From positions 39,859,515 to 39,923,514 of the forward strand of contig CM019701.1 of NCBI GenBank assembly GCA_009760885.1: a stretch of 64,000 nt of DNA. Direction: 5' to 3'. Positions 9,695-21,745 of this stretch are shown piece after piece (position 1 is the first letter of the stretch; each line of letters starts with the position of its first letter). Source of the stretch: Achatina immaculata. Lineage: Eukaryota > Mollusca > Gastropoda > Stylommatophora > Achatinidae. The notes under the pieces are model-generated. The model saw only the letters and a program-made list of their open reading frames with translations, was not told the DNA's origin and did not search any database. The position numbers were made by a program, and so were the translations under genes.

Positions 9695-9872
9695 CTTTTG
9701 TTACTGTATTAAGCTAATACCACAATACTTTTCCTGCTTGAGTTGGATTTTTATAGTTTAGCTTCTTAATTCGGATATGTGAACACTGCGCTTAAGCCCA
9801 CTTTTGCTACTGCTGCAAAAATGTCATCTGAGGTTCATTGCTCTGTCCAAATAATTCTCATGTGTGCCAATG
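9695..9872 (+). pseudogene. Decayed tandem copy of the GPCR TM6/TM7-to-tail segment
   Basis: ATTAAGCTAATACCACAATA, GGATATGTGAACACTGC and TCTGTCCAAATAATTCTCA align in order with ATTAAGCTACTACAGCTATA, GGATATGTGAACTCTGC and TCTTTCCAAATAAATCTCA of the receptor (9515-9665). The spacing between copies is about 200 bp. The reading frame keeps G-Y-V-N but has lost NPxxY (reads K-P) and the rest. It is a non-functional partial duplicate lying in the probable 3' UTR. Confidence 0.7.
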
Positions 9873-11065
9873 TACCCGTAATAAGGAACTCACAATATTT
9901 GTTGTTGACTACTAGAAATGTAAAAAAAAAAATACGATAAAGTCTTTACTACTGACAGCAAATAGAACCGTATTTTTTTTCTTTTGAAAATGACTAGAAG
10001 AGGCACTCGGCGCTGCCCGGGTAGATAGGGTGAAAGGAAATGTATATCACCGTGTAAGAAATAACGTGAGCTGAAAAACATAAAGTGTACTCAACACTAT
10101 TACAAAAAGTTCGTGAATAAATGCCTGCAATTCAAAATCCATGAACTAATCTTCACATTCAACTGGCAATGCTAAGTGAATACATTAAATACAAAGAAAG
10201 AACAATCCTATAAACAAAAATAAAGAAAAATGTAAAGTGTAAATTGTACGCCATAGTGTTAGAAATAAATTTTTTTAAGGAAATTACCCACGATTCAAAG
10301 CTAGTGAAGCAGTCTTCACATCTGATTCGACATACTAAGCAAAGACATGAAACGCAAGGACGCTATATCCAAGCCGCAATAATAAAGAAGCACGTGAAAT
10401 CCAAAGGAGCTATATCTTGAATGTTCGTGTGCGTCTCTTTCAAGTCTTTGTTAAATATGAAGAATTTACATGTATCTTCTTGTCTGCTGCTAAGAAATTC
10501 TGCATTGTTGTGTGATTTTCTCTTGATATTTTGCAATCAGTCAAGTCAGGTTTTTCTTGACATATTCAGGGTTCTGTAATGCAATTAAGATTTTTAGTGC
10601 TTCGCCATTTTCAGTCGTATAAAACCCTAAATATGTCAATATTTAGGGCTTTATACGACCTTGTATCTATGTGTACCTAAGTAAAGAGTTTGGAATTGCT
10701 TTTCTGTGACATTGTAAGTTATGTAGTAAAGCAATTATTATTATTATTATTATTATGCTGTGAAATGAAATTTCATGAAGAATAGATCTCATACACAATA
10801 CCTAGTGGTCAAAATAAATGCTAAGAAACTGTGTTATTCACAAAGATAAAGAAATCGGATTGAAAGGTAGCTAATCTGATTCACAATAATAAATAACTGA
10901 AATACAAAGAAAGCATTCACGATAAACAAAATGTAAAACTCCAGCAAAGAACATCCAACTGACAGTAATAAAACGTAAAGTTTGATTGTGAAAAAATGAC
11001 AGTTGTTTTATAATGTGTTGCCATGTATTTCTCTCTTTAATCGTGGATTTAAAAAATTTCTTTGT
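9873..11065. other. AT-rich intergenic DNA
   Basis: No gene is seen. Phrases such as AAGTGAATACATTAAATAC and AAATAAATGCTAAGAA recur loosely with 11460-11920, suggesting old diverged duplication. (ATT)n lies at about 10736-10756. Confidence 0.45.
10116..10224 (+). terminator. Candidate poly(A) signals for the GPCR
   Basis: AATAAA occurs at about 10116-10121 and again at about 10219-10224, 440-550 bp past the receptor stop. AT-rich DNA makes chance hits likely. Confidence 0.3.
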
Positions 11066-11186
11066 AATATTGTTGTATGGATGCATCAGCAGCAGGCCAT
11101 CTTGCTCACAACCGAGAGGCCTACAGGAGTGCTGTTTGGGAGGCAAAGTTCCGCAAGGGACATGCAAACGAATGAATGAATGAACT
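11066..11186 (+). mobile_element. LINE-C 3' terminus
   Basis: Encodes the end of a reverse transcriptase (M-D-A-S-A-A-G-H-L-A-H-N-R-E-A-Y-R then K-F-R-K-G-H-A-N-E, stop) and continues into GAATGAATGAATGAA. Only the last 110 bp are present, so this is a heavily 5'-truncated insertion. Confidence 0.85.
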
Positions 11187-11574
11187 AATTGTCGTGCACA
11201 GTATATATTTAACATTAATGATATTTCTAACAAGGTAGTAGAGATTTCCTTCCACATTAGTTATATGGGAAGCGCTAGGTAGCTGTTCTGTACATAACAG
11301 AACTCCAGACATTCAAATACAATATTTTGTTCTGTGTATGCCTAAGCAAATAATCTGGAATTGTTTTATTTTCGTTGTAATACTGAAAACTTATGTAAGA
11401 AAACGCTTACTCGCTTCTTTCCAGTGGAATGTGATATCATAAAGAATATTTCTGATTCACAAAACTAAGTAAGCAAAATAAATGCTAAGAAGGTCCGTCA
11501 GATTCCCAGTTTGAAACAAAAAATTGAGATTAAAAGGCAACACATCTGATTGTCAGATTCACAATAACAAATTT

Positions 11575-11766
11575 TAACGTGCTGCTAAGTACATAATGGG
11601 AAAAAGAAAGAGAGGAAGACCAAGGCGAAGATGGCTGCAAGACATCGTTGATGATCTGCAAATGGATGCATCAGCATCAGGGCATCTTGCTTATAACCGA
11701 GAGGCCTACAGGAGTGGTGTTTGGAAGGCAAAGTTCCGCAAAGGACATGCAAATGAGTGAATGAAT
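11575..11766 (+). mobile_element. LINE-C 3' fragment
   Basis: Longer LINE-C copy: I-M-G-K-R-K-R-G-R-P-R-R-R-W-L-Q-D-I-V-D-D, then the same A-S-G-H-L-A-Y-N-R-E and K-F-R-K-G-H-A-N-E end and a short TGAATGAA tail. It keeps an almost clean frame. Confidence 0.88.
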
Positions 11767-13214
11767 TCGCTAAGCACTGCTCTCTTTGCGTGTATTTTTC
11801 TCATGAATGAGCATCCATTTAAGTCATTGTCTCGATATTTTCTCTCAGATATGAATCTTTGCTCTATGTTATTAAAAGTATTTTCAGCTGACAATACTAA
11901 GTGAACACATTAAATGCAGGAATTACGTTACATTTCAAAGCAATTCATTTCTCTAGAATTCATGAAATTTCAAGCAGTAAAATATGAATAACAATAAAGA
12001 AGGAAAAAAAAGTATTCCTTTGAATGAAGCACAATCAATCAGCAAAAAGTGAATCATTCACTTCAGATCTGTCTGAAAGCTTGTGACTTTTAACTTTCCT
12101 TTTTTTCGCGTAGACAAGAAAAGTCGTTGAAATTAAAATAAATGAAATCGTTAAAATAAAATTTTAAAAAACATCTAATCTCACTGAATAAACAATGGAG
12201 AGATCTAACTTAACAGACACAAAAAAGTCCCACCACTCAACGAATCAGGGTATCTCGTGTTATAAGTTTTGGGCGCCAAACCCCACCGATGACGTGTTAT
12301 AAAAGGTGATATTGTTGGTTGTATGACAGAATGAATAACTTCTTACTTTCTCCGTTAGTTAAAGAAATCTTCAAATGCACGTGTGTGAGATAGTTCACAT
12401 AATCATAAATTAATAAAAAAAATACATTATGCGATTTGACAGAGAAAAATCATTTCAAAGGCATGACTAAAGTCAATTCTGGATTTTAAAAAATGGTAAT
12501 CTTTGCCCAATATTCATGGAGTTTAATCAAGTAAATTTGCCGTATAGCTTCGAACTAGCTTTCTGGATCTTGGCTTTATATATTGATACTGTATTTTCTG
12601 TATTGCTTCCTATACAAATATAGTATGTAAACTGAAATGCTTGTGTTTTTCTTATTTTCTTTCTAAAATGTAGTCTGCTATGTCATTCGTGCTTCCATCA
12701 CTCATTCCTTTTGACCTTCTATTTCTCCTAAGGCCCTTTACACAATCTGATTCTCTCGGACACTTGGCCACATTCTGTCAGCATGTCGTCACTGCTATCG
12801 TCTTCTGCCTGGAGTAGATGGGAGAAGTCATAACTGTGTGCTCGTTAATTAATAAAGCTGCTCCTAATTCTTGTTCTTCATACTCTTAACATCTTGTTAA
12901 TGCAGCTTCATTATAGTGACTTTGTGCATACTTTTATATTTAGTTTTGTATATTCTTGTACCCAAAAAGCTATTCCTGTGTTATTATACGACTTACTTCA
13001 GGTCGATAACGAGGGTTCATTTGGCAAAATGAGTGCAAAACAGTTTCTCCCAAAGGTTATTAGCCAATATTGCCTCAAAACATTCTAAAGCCGTTCTAAA
13101 CACGTTCTAAAAACATTTTAAAACCTTCTAAGCTTACACTTAAGGCTGTCTGACATTTACTTCCTCTTTTTTTTTCTTCTTTATTTGTCGATATCTATTT
13201 TTTTATACGAAGGT
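11767..13214. other. AT-rich intergenic DNA
   Basis: No exon or intact gene seen. 12815-12870 (AGTCATAACTGTGTGCTCG, then TTAATTAATAAAGCTGC) resembles 5770-5820. 13075-13130 carries a short repeat of TTCTAAA phrases. Confidence 0.45.
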
Positions 13215-13325
13215 AGACAGAGGTACACGGTTCACTTTTACAAAAAACATAGAAAGAATAAGGAAAGTGGACAGAGACAAGAATCACAGAAAATAAGACA
13301 AGCATATGAAGAAAACACACCTGTA
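13215..13325 (+). repeat. Module M copy
   Basis: ACACGGTTCACTTTTACA, then AAGTGGACAGAGACAAGAAT, matches the module at 37795-37900 and, inverted, 39290-39400. Confidence 0.55.
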
Positions 13326-14405
13326 TAATATTTCTTTGCAATTCGTTTGCGAAGACATGAATTCAGTGCCATCCGTGTTATCCTCCTTGTGGAAAAGCAA
13401 AAAATAAATGGGCACAACACGCGTCCAGAATGAAGTAGGTAAGCACAAAGTAAGAAGCAGGCAATAGAGTACGCTGTGACAACGGGAAAAATAGAAGCGA
13501 AAAGAGATCGAGGTAGACAAAAAAGAATAGAAAATGCTGGAAGCACTAAATGCATGACACAGACGAAGAACACCAGCAAAGCTTATAAATCAATACTCGG
13601 AGCAGGGAATTCTGGGAAAGCATAATAGTCAACGCCAGCCGGCAGGGGAAAAGATAGAACATTGGTGGAGGGGGGGGGGGCGCGGTGAGGAATGAGAGAA
13701 AGAAACTGGCTACAGCTTGACAAAAAGTATGACATTGTGCTCCAGATGGCAAAAAAACCCAGATAAATATCACCCAGACGAAAGCCACACATTTGGCACA
13801 GATAACAAAATAAGAAAACAACATGGGCAGGAGATGGATAAAAGAAAAATCCTGAAAGAACAGGGATCACTGAAAGGACAAAACTACTTGCTTATGATGC
13901 CTTAACAAAGAAGATAGAAAGCAGGGACATAAAAGACTGGAAAATAAGGTACTTCCTCTGCCAGTGGCTGGAATGAGAAAATGTAACCACCCCAGTGGGG
14001 ATAAGACAAGAAAGCTGGGCATCGAGAGCACAGATACAAAGGGCAGGGAATAGGTATAAATGTAAAGTTATTAAAAGAAGGTAGAACTTACTGTTAATTC
14101 AACCCTGGGTGGAGACAGCCACACTGGAAATATGACGCTGTTTCAGAGCTGTTCGTGATCATTCATCTCAAGAACAGGAGTGCATTGCAGTGACAGATAT
14201 GTCCCATGTTCCTTGTTAGTCCTGCTGATAGAAGTGCTTGCCGAATTCTTCAGGTGTCCTCTTGGATATGTCGCTCAGATGTTGGCGAAACAGATCTCCT
14301 AATCTATGCCAGTCTCTTCCAGTTTCATTTTATTTCTGGAGGTAAAGACGCGTTCCCAGGTAACGGTCATCGACTCATAGGCAACTGCTTGTGTCAGGCA
14401 GGCGA
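13326..14405. other. Unclassified, probably old repeat DNA
   Basis: 13600-13650 (GGGAAAGCATAATAGTCAAC, then GCCAGCCGGCA) resembles the last bases of LINE-B, so a very decayed LINE-B copy (+) probably ends there. A G-run lies at about 13668-13681. Frames on either strand show no recognisable domain. Confidence 0.35.
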
Positions 14406-14575
14406 AGTATAACCGATCAAGACCGTGTCCCAGCTCCACCTTGGTACCCCCTCCCCCCCAGTAACAGGCCTAACCAGGCTAACCCGGCTGAGATGGGATC
14501 TGCCATCATGGCGGTGGAGTCTGCCTGAAGAAACATTGCACTTTCCTGCGTTTTAGGTACTCTCCAGATCTGCAA
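14406..14575 (-). mobile_element. DR-A fragment
   Basis: Minus-strand match to the DR-A 3' half: CGATCAAGACCGTGTCCCAG, CCCCAGTAACAGGCCTAACC and GGCGGTGGAGTCTGCCTGAAG. The 5' half is missing. Confidence 0.75.
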
Positions 14576-15535
14576 AAATAACTTACCTAACCCACTCCAT
14601 ATTGGACACAGCGATGTGTCTCAGTACTTTAACCTCCACCAATCACAAAGAAAATCCTGTTCACAGACAGAAAAAAATAGCAACAGCTAGTCAAGCTATT
14701 TATTCCCACCATGCCTTCAAGCTACCACATTCTTGCTTACCCATTAATAGTTTTGATGTAACGACATAAAGAAGACACTAATCAAAATTTTTCTACCTGC
14801 GTGTTACGTAGTGCACGGAAGCGAATTATATAACAGTATATATCGAATGTGCTATACAGTCCCATACTTGTATTGAGGTAACGCCTCTTGTGTATTTGTT
14901 TACAGGGTGAGTGTTATTAAGTTGTGTCCCTTTTATCAAGGAGTTCAGGTAGTCCATGTTTCTGGCTAGCACGAGATTTTCGGAAGACAGGGAGCGAGGG
15001 TACAGATTACTGAGGTAGTTTATATTTGTATCTTGAGCCGTGTGGACGCGAAGTCGTTGTGCCGTCTAGAAATGTGAAACTGTATTGAATTCTACAGAAC
15101 ATGTCTTGTCGACTAATGTTGTGCTTGTTTTTTTGGAGTGATTGTTGGTCAATAGTAGATTCATCATTCTGCTTTTACACTGATAAAATCGACCCGACCA
15201 AGATTTCATGTTGCTACTCGTCCTAATCATTCGTACTCGTCATTATCTCCGTTATCATTAAGTCCCATTCAATAAACATCTTGTCCTGTTGTCAGCGCCA
15301 GACCTGTTTCATCGTTTCGTTATGATAAATCGACAAGGGTCACAGATCTTGGTCTAATCTGAATCGGTGCTTAACTATTTCAGAGATCGATACATACACT
15401 GAGATAGAGAAAGTACTTTTACAAGAGAAATTACACGCGCCAATGTTTTGTCTGTTAGTTCTTGGACGCCAAAATTATAGAGATTCCCTTGTCATCCAAG
15501 ATTAATGGAAACGTAAATGAATAGATAGAACGGTT
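14576..15535. other. No recognised feature
   Basis: Mixed-composition DNA with no clear exon, repeat or array. Confidence 0.4.
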
Positions 15536-15539
15536 ATCG

Positions 15540-16080
15540 ATTGGGAAGACATTGACACAAGCAAATCAATCCACTTACCTCGGAAGTTCAAGAGCAGTTA
15601 ATGGCACGTGCACGAATGAAATAAAATCATGAACAGGCAAAACACAATTTTATGACATGAAGAAGATAAAAAAAAGTAACAAATCGTCTGTAAAATGAGG
15701 AAAAGAGTGTTTCAATGCTTATATAGAGCCAATATTGCTATGTGGTTGTGAAATTTTAACTGTTAACAGAAAAAAATGAGAAAGAAATTGGAAGCAACAG
15801 AGATGTGGTTTTGGCGAAAGACGCAACAAATGCCCTTGACAGACAAAAAAAAGAAAACCCAGCAACAGAGGTCCTTAAAGAAGTTTCAAGATTAAACTAG
15901 TTCAAATGATAAGAAAGAGAAAGTCACAACTTCTTGGACATGTAATGAGAAGACAGGAATTAGAGAACCCAGTAATCACTGGAAAACGGAAGGGGAAAAG
16001 GAAGATAGGAAGGTCAAGGGAAAAATATCTCATTAGACTGACCAAGTAGCGTGGGAAAAGAAAGTTTTTTTTTTTGTGCT
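15540..16080 (+). pseudogene. RTE-like reverse transcriptase relic
   Basis: Shifting frames preserve the usual C-terminal landmarks in order: S-T-Y-L-G-S, Y-I-E-P-I-L-L-C-G-C-E, L-E-A-T-E-M-W-F-W-R-K, L-L-G-H-V-M-R-R-Q-E-L-E-N and T-G-K-R-K-G-K-R-K. This is the same domain layout as LINE-B but much diverged, with several frameshifts and stops. (TAA)n-like sequence follows at 16146-16175. Confidence 0.7.
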
Positions 16081-16349
16081 TTGATCTAAAACACCAAGGA
16101 TCGCGAACGATGGAGAAGTAAGATCTTCAGCATTATTTGGCACTGCACATAATAGTAATAATAAGAGTAATAATGATATTTGACTGAACAAAGGGTCAAA
16201 CGTTATTGTAAAAAGAAAGTGAAGTTGTGGCAATCCTACCTGGTTCATGAGAAGGTTGTTAGAATCTGAAATGATTGAAGAAGATAACAAAGTCACACTC
16301 AAGGCAAAAGCTACAGCTTCTTGTACAATGTTCACCTGACAGAACCCAG

Positions 16350-16480
16350 GTTGAGTATCTTACTGTAGAACAACCCTTAGTGGTTGGACATCTCACAGTA
16401 GAACAATACTTACTGGTTGGTACATCTCACAGTTAAACTACACTTAGTGGTTGGTACATCTCTCATGTGACTACATATAG
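16350..16480 (+). repeat. Diverged tandem repeat, about 34 bp unit
   Basis: Three to four units of the type GGTTGGTACATCTCACAGT followed by AGAACAATACTTA. Confidence 0.75.
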
Positions 16481-17267
16481 TTGAACAAGCGCCGGTCATC
16501 ACCGTCAAACGAACAGCCTGTTTAATCATGGAACTATTGATGATAACATTCCCTGGTGATAGATGAAATATCGAGAAGTCATACATCTCAAATTGCTTAT
16601 GGGAAAACAGAGAACTCAAGCATCACTGGCAACAGCAACACTTGCCAGCGAGTTTCACCATAACATAATGAAAACATTGGAGACATGTTGGTCTCCTACT
16701 TGTCTGTTGCTGTTTTCTTAATGACTTGACAAAAGCGGACCTCTGTCATACGACGTTGACCAAAGACTCAGATTTTAAAAAAAATCACTCAACAAGGTTT
16801 TCCAACAATTCTCGTACTTTGACAAAAGCTCACAATACTTGATCATGTTGTACGTCAAAGCTCTACTTGGATAACTCAAAGTGAATTAGTCCAAAAGTTC
16901 AATTGTAGAAAAAAAAACGAAAAAAAACAACAAAGGGCGTTAACTTTAACTCATAACACAGGGGACATAATCTGCAAATCCATATTCTCTTACAACGAAC
17001 TGTGCACCAAAGTCCATCTGACATTTCGCCCTACAACCATGATTCAAAAGCAAATCCTTCAACATCAGTTTAGTACTAACATAACAAACATACAAAAAAG
17101 GCAAATAGTAAATATTAAACTGAAATCTAGTACATATGATGAATTAGCCACACATTCAACAATACGAGTATATGCAAATAAAACATAAGATGAAGTTTAT
17201 TTCACATTCTCATGCATAAACTAAAGGCAAAACGAAACAAATCGCTAATATACTGTGAAATACAGGA
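16481..17267. other. No recognised feature
   Basis: AT-rich, without a convincing exon or repeat match in the window. Confidence 0.4.
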
Positions 17268-17615
17268 TGCAATATATCTTATCTTATATCTTATATCCTT
17301 CCCGTGCCGTTAAACGTCACATAGGGCTCGCATGGTAGTTCGCCAGTTTTTCTTGTCTTCGGCGAGTCTATCAACCTCATCAAGGGATTCTATGCCTGTT
17401 AATTTGGCCTCTCTTAACAATGATCTCTTCAGAGTTTCACGCGGTCTGCCTCTTTTTCTTCGGCCTGTTGTGTTCCACATGATAGCTTGTTTTGGGCTTC
17501 TCTGATCATTTCTTCTCATCACGTGACCAACATATGTCCCTCTCCTTTTCCTGATCACCCACGAGACTGGTTGTTGTTCAGTCATCTGTCTTATCTCTGC
17601 ATTGATCCAATATAG
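17268..17615 (-). mobile_element. LINE-D 3' fragment, best-preserved frame
   Basis: The minus-strand frame reads G-H-V-M-R-R-N-D-Q-R, then K-R-G-R-P-R-E-T-L-K-R-S-L and E-D-K-K-N-W-R-T-T-M, ending near 17310. This is the C-terminus of a non-LTR reverse transcriptase. The 3' tail on the minus strand is AAGATATAAGATATAAGATA-like, a tail type distinct from LINE-B and LINE-C. The first residues of the open frame come from the adjoining SINE. Confidence 0.8.
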
Positions 17616-17619
17616 AAGA

Positions 17620-17832
17620 TAAAAAATGTACAATTTCCGTTTCCATGCCATTAAGGCATACTGAGGAATACAGTGTTAGGCCCGTATTTTCCCTGACCTT
17701 CGGCACATGAAAGTGTGATGTTGTCAGTATCACGCCTGGCCTCATTTACCTTCCAAATTTCTCTGGTACTTATTTTTAGAGGCAGGGTGAACATTGGGGC
17801 CTTTTTGGTGTGTACAATAAAAAAATCCCACT
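17620..17832 (-). mobile_element. SINE-E fragment, head missing
   Basis: Minus-orientation SINE-E body: CCGTTTCCATGCCATTAAGG, GTTAGGCCCGTATTTTCCCT and CAGTATCACGCCTGGCC. It stops before the tRNA-like head. It directly abuts the LINE-D copy. Confidence 0.8.
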
Positions 17833-18329
17833 ATAGAAGGTAAGATCTTTTATGTTAATACATGTAAGAAAATATGTTTCTGGAACACAAAAGCGTGCAT
17901 TTTCGTTCACTGTACAAATACTGGCTCGTGAGCCAGTACCGGACGAGGCTGTTCCAGAGGAATATCCATTAACGTCGTTCATGACAAGTCTATTACACTG
18001 AATAAGCATAATTGTTCTTGGGAGCTACAACAGTGGATTCCCGTTGCCTTCTGCCAGTTTTTGTAAGGACTTTCGACTAGGCTTTGGACTCTCTGTCCTA
18101 CCCGCAAGGCAGCGGGAGCGAGAGGTTTTAAGGCGCCTCTTACCCGCCTGGTATTCCCTTCACTGAGCACGTGAGGCACTTTATAGGAGTAGTAGAGCCA
18201 CCTACCACCTCACCTCACTCTCTGAGACTACCGCTGGTTGGTCCGGGCCTGCTTATTTGGGTAAACCCTTATTCACAGAGATCCTCCATACCTGGAGGAC
18301 GTTCACCATCCGCCACCTGTGACGAGCTG
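17833..18329. other. Unclassified, GC-richer stretch at 18040-18320
   Basis: 18040-18320 is GC-richer than its neighbours (CCTACCCGCAAGGCAGCGGG, then GGCGCCTCTTACCCGCCTGG) and joins straight into a LINE-B 3' end. It could be further repeat sequence, but no second copy is in the window. Confidence 0.35.
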
Positions 18330-18588
18330 GGTTGGGAGAGGCAATGCACTTTCATGGGATATGCAATGAGAAGAAGAAGGAGGGGCACTGAAAGTATTAT
18401 AACAAACAGGAAAAATAGAAGGAAGAAGATCAAGAGGAAGACCAAGAGAAATGATACTGGACAGTCTGACGGGATGGTGTGAGAGGAGATCACCAACTGA
18501 CCTGATGGCCTGCATGAAGGATCGCGTACTCTGGAGAAGCATAATAGCCAACGCCAGTCGGCACAGCAGCTGATGATGATGATGTACA
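18330..18588 (+). mobile_element. LINE-B 3' end with (TGA)n tail
   Basis: Matches the reverse complement of 33350-33590 and 37990-38220: R-Q-C-T-F-M-G-Y-A-M-R-R then the GRRSRGRPRE-type block, broken here by a frameshift, ending in CGGCACAGCAGCTGATGATG. 5'-truncated. Confidence 0.85.
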
Positions 18589-18799
18589 AATAGTGCATTC
18601 ATCGACAAGATATGGTCAAGACAACACACTGTATCAATCCAGCAAGGGGCTTAATCTACCAAATCTACAGCCACGGAGATAACGGCTCTTTTCGTATTAA
18701 TCAATTATTTCCCTTTATTGTGTACATTTTGCCAAGCGAAGACAGCTTTCCAACATATGTGAAACATGTGCAATGTACCTTTGTCAATGAACATCAGAA

Positions 18800-19212
18800 A
18801 GACAGTTCTTAAAAAAAGCTACCCAACCTATCCAACGTTATGAAAGTGAGTCAGGGACAATCAACAGGTCCATATGAAGATCACTAGAGGCAACAGAGAT
18901 TTGGTTCATTAGAAGAATGTTTAGAATACCATAGACAGTTAAGATAAGAAATATGGGATGTCTAACTAAAACCAGTGTAGATATAAATCTTCATAAATTC
19001 ATAAGAAACGACAGTTGTCATTCGTTGGACAAATAATGGGAAGAGAAGGATGGCTTGAAAACATCTCAACAACAAGAAAATAAAGGAGAGAGATGCAGGG
19101 GAAGACCAAGAGGAAAAATCATGGAGACATTCTAACGCGATGGCACAAAAAAAATCACCAACTAACAAGATGGAAAATAAGGAACGGGATATGTGGAAAA
19201 GCATGACTGAAT
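18800..19212 (+). pseudogene. Diverged LINE-B-like reverse transcriptase relic
   Basis: Frames carry L-E-A-T-E-I-W-F-I-R-R-M-F-R-I-P, then Q-I-M-G-R-E-G-W-L-E-N and R-C-R-G-R-P-R-G-K-I, the same order as LINE-B, with many stops. The end AAAAGCATGACTGAA corresponds to the LINE-B terminus. Confidence 0.65.
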
Positions 19213-20619
19213 TAAACTTAAAACACTAATCATTTACATGTCTCAAATTTAATCAGCATAAATTTAAGCACCATTTAATCGTGTATCTAAAACTAGTCAC
19301 TTGTATAGTTATAATCTGAAATTCTGTTACATATAGACTTACACTAGCATAGCAGAAAACATTTTCAACTATATCAGTCACAGCAACATGTAAGATATAA
19401 ATGTTATATTCTTGACAAGTGTTCAATACGTCTCAGATAAAGCAAACTTTCACATTCGCTGCTTCACTTCCCAAAACTGCTTTTTCTACAGAAGGTCACT
19501 GACAAAATATAGTTCTCTGCATCTTCATATCTTTCTCCATTCCCTGCACAAAACTCCACAATATTGGATAGCACTGAAATTAGGCTTGTAACGCCAGCCT
19601 TGTACAGCGCTGGTTGTTCTTGCTATGTCTGCGTCATGCCGTGTGCAAATGCTTCCATGTTTGAACAAGAAACATTCCAGAATCACAACTTTCACAACGT
19701 CCAGGTCAAAGTCTGCTACTAATATAGAAAAGTCAAAAAAAGGACTTCTGGTCCTGCACTGGCGGTAGGTCGCAAATCAATGACATTTTCAGCCTCCCAC
19801 GAGAGACACTCCGATTGTTTATGATACTCGATGTGGAGGTGGATTTATGCTCTGCCGGTGGTTGAAAGTGTTTGTATCCTGTGGTAACCCTTGCATTTTG
19901 AATGAGTGTGGTGCCAGCAGGAACGAACGAACGTGTCAAATGAGCAACAGTGTCGTCATCGTTTTTAAGATGCCTGTTGGCCGAGTTACTGAGCTTAGTG
20001 TTATGGCACCACTGTGAGCTGTGAACTTCTCATAGACAGCATTGATGATTCTTCGTTAGGTCTACTTGGTCAATAGTTGACTGTGATGATTGTTTGTGTA
20101 CCTTGGTTCGGTATGGTTTGGTGCCTTAGTGACAGAGTTTGTGCAGAGAGCGACGCTGGCTAGTTTCACATTTGGACTTATGTGGCTCCTAAATCGGTGT
20201 CATCACTGAATGACTCGTCACCGAGAGCTAACGCGAAGTGATGAACATTCTGTGCAATATTCACTGGCACAGATGGTGAAGCGATTATGGGAGTATCTCG
20301 TTTGCGATGATACCAAGGACCTAGTCAAATTCAAACGCAAACACTCCAAATTCAAAGACGGTAACTCAGGAATCTTCTCCTGATTTGCCATGTTCTCCGC
20401 CAACATATGAAAAAAATCCTGTTTTAAATCACTTTCCAGTGATGTTGCTCAGGTTTCATTGCTTCATGTTTGCCAAAATTATTCCGAGTGCGTTGCTAGA
20501 AGATGGGATTGCCTGATATCTGGTTCATTCGAGTATAGTCTGTTCAGAACGGCCATCTTTATCCTCGTCATGTAAATGTAGCTATTTATAAGCTTCAGGA
20601 TTCTTCGTCTCCTCCTCTG
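19213..20619. other. No recognised feature
   Basis: No exon, repeat or array could be identified with confidence. A 68-codon minus frame at 19733-19939 has no recognisable domain. Confidence 0.4.
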
Positions 20620-20624
20620 GTATC

Positions 20625-21745
20625 CCTAAAAAACTGCGAGCTGGTGCTGATGAGGTGAATATGTTGTGTGCCTCAGTATCATGTCAGAGTGGGAGTTGGT
20701 TCTGGATAGGTAAATATGTTGTGGCACAGTATCATGTCAGAGTGAGTGCTGGTGCTGATGAGATAAATATGTTGTGGCACAGTATCATGTCAGAGTTGGA
20801 TCTGGTGCTGATGAGATAAATATGTTGTGGCACAGTATCATGTCAGAGTGAGTGCTGGTGCTGATGAGGTAAATATGTTGTGGCACAGTATCATGTCAGA
20901 GTGGGAGCTGGTGCTGATGAGGTAAATATGTTGTGGCACAGTATCATGTCAGAGTGAGTGCTGGTGCTGATGAGGTAAATATGTTGCGGCACAGTATCAT
21001 GTCAGAGTGTGAGCTGGTGCTGATGAGATAAATATGTTGTGGCACAGCATCATGTCAGAGTGAGTGCTGGTGCTGATGAGATAAATATGTTGTGGCACAG
21101 CATCATGTCAGAGTGTGAGCTGGTGCTGATGAGATAAATATGTTGTGGCACAGCATCATGTCAGAGTGTGAGCTGGTGCTGATGAGATAAATATGTTGTG
21201 GCACAGCATCATGTCAGAGTGTGAGCTGGTGCTGATGAGATAAATATGTTGTGGCACAGCATCATGTCAGAGTGTGAGCTGGTGCTGATGAGATAATATG
21301 TTGTGGCACAGCATCATGTCAGAGTGTGAGCTGGTGCTGATGAGATAAATATGTTGTGGCACAGCATCATGTCAGAGTGGGATCTGGTGCTGATGAGATA
21401 AATATGTTGTGGCACAGCATCATGTCAGAGTGTGAGCTGGTGCTGATGAGATAAATATGTTGTGGCACAGCATCATGTCAGAGTGGGAGCTGGTGCTGAT
21501 GAGATAAATATGTTGTGGCACAGCATCATGTCAGAGTGGGAGCTGGTGCTGATGAGATAAATATGTTGTGGCACAGCATCATGTCAGAGTGTGAGCTGGT
21601 AACAGCGGCTATTTTCTCAGTCCCTGAGTGAAGTTAAAAAGCAGGGAGTATGCAATACTTCTTTAGCAGACTCCAGCACCATGGGGACTATGACTTTCTC
21701 TGCTTCTTTATCTAGGCTAAGCCTGTTTACTGGTGGAACCAACGG
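20625..21745 (+). mobile_element. DR-A copy carrying a 53-bp array
   Basis: Begins with AAACTGCGAGCTGGTG and ends with the DR-A 3' half (AACAGCGGCTATTTTCTCAG, CTTCTTTAGCAGACTCCAGC, GTTTACTGGTGGAACC). The 5' core between GAGCTGGT and the following GGGAGCGGGTT-like site has been amplified in place. Confidence 0.85.
20638..21600 (+). repeat. 53-bp minisatellite derived from the DR-A core
   Basis: About 18 units of GAGCTGGTGCTGATGAGATA, AATATGTTGTGGCACAGCAT, CATGTCAGAGTGT. The unit aligns with single-copy DR-A sequence (GAGCTGGTG, GATG, AGATGTTGAGG, ACAGCATC, GTGTGGGAGC). Early units carry AGTATCATG and later ones AGCATCATG, so the array is graded in sequence. Confidence 0.95.
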
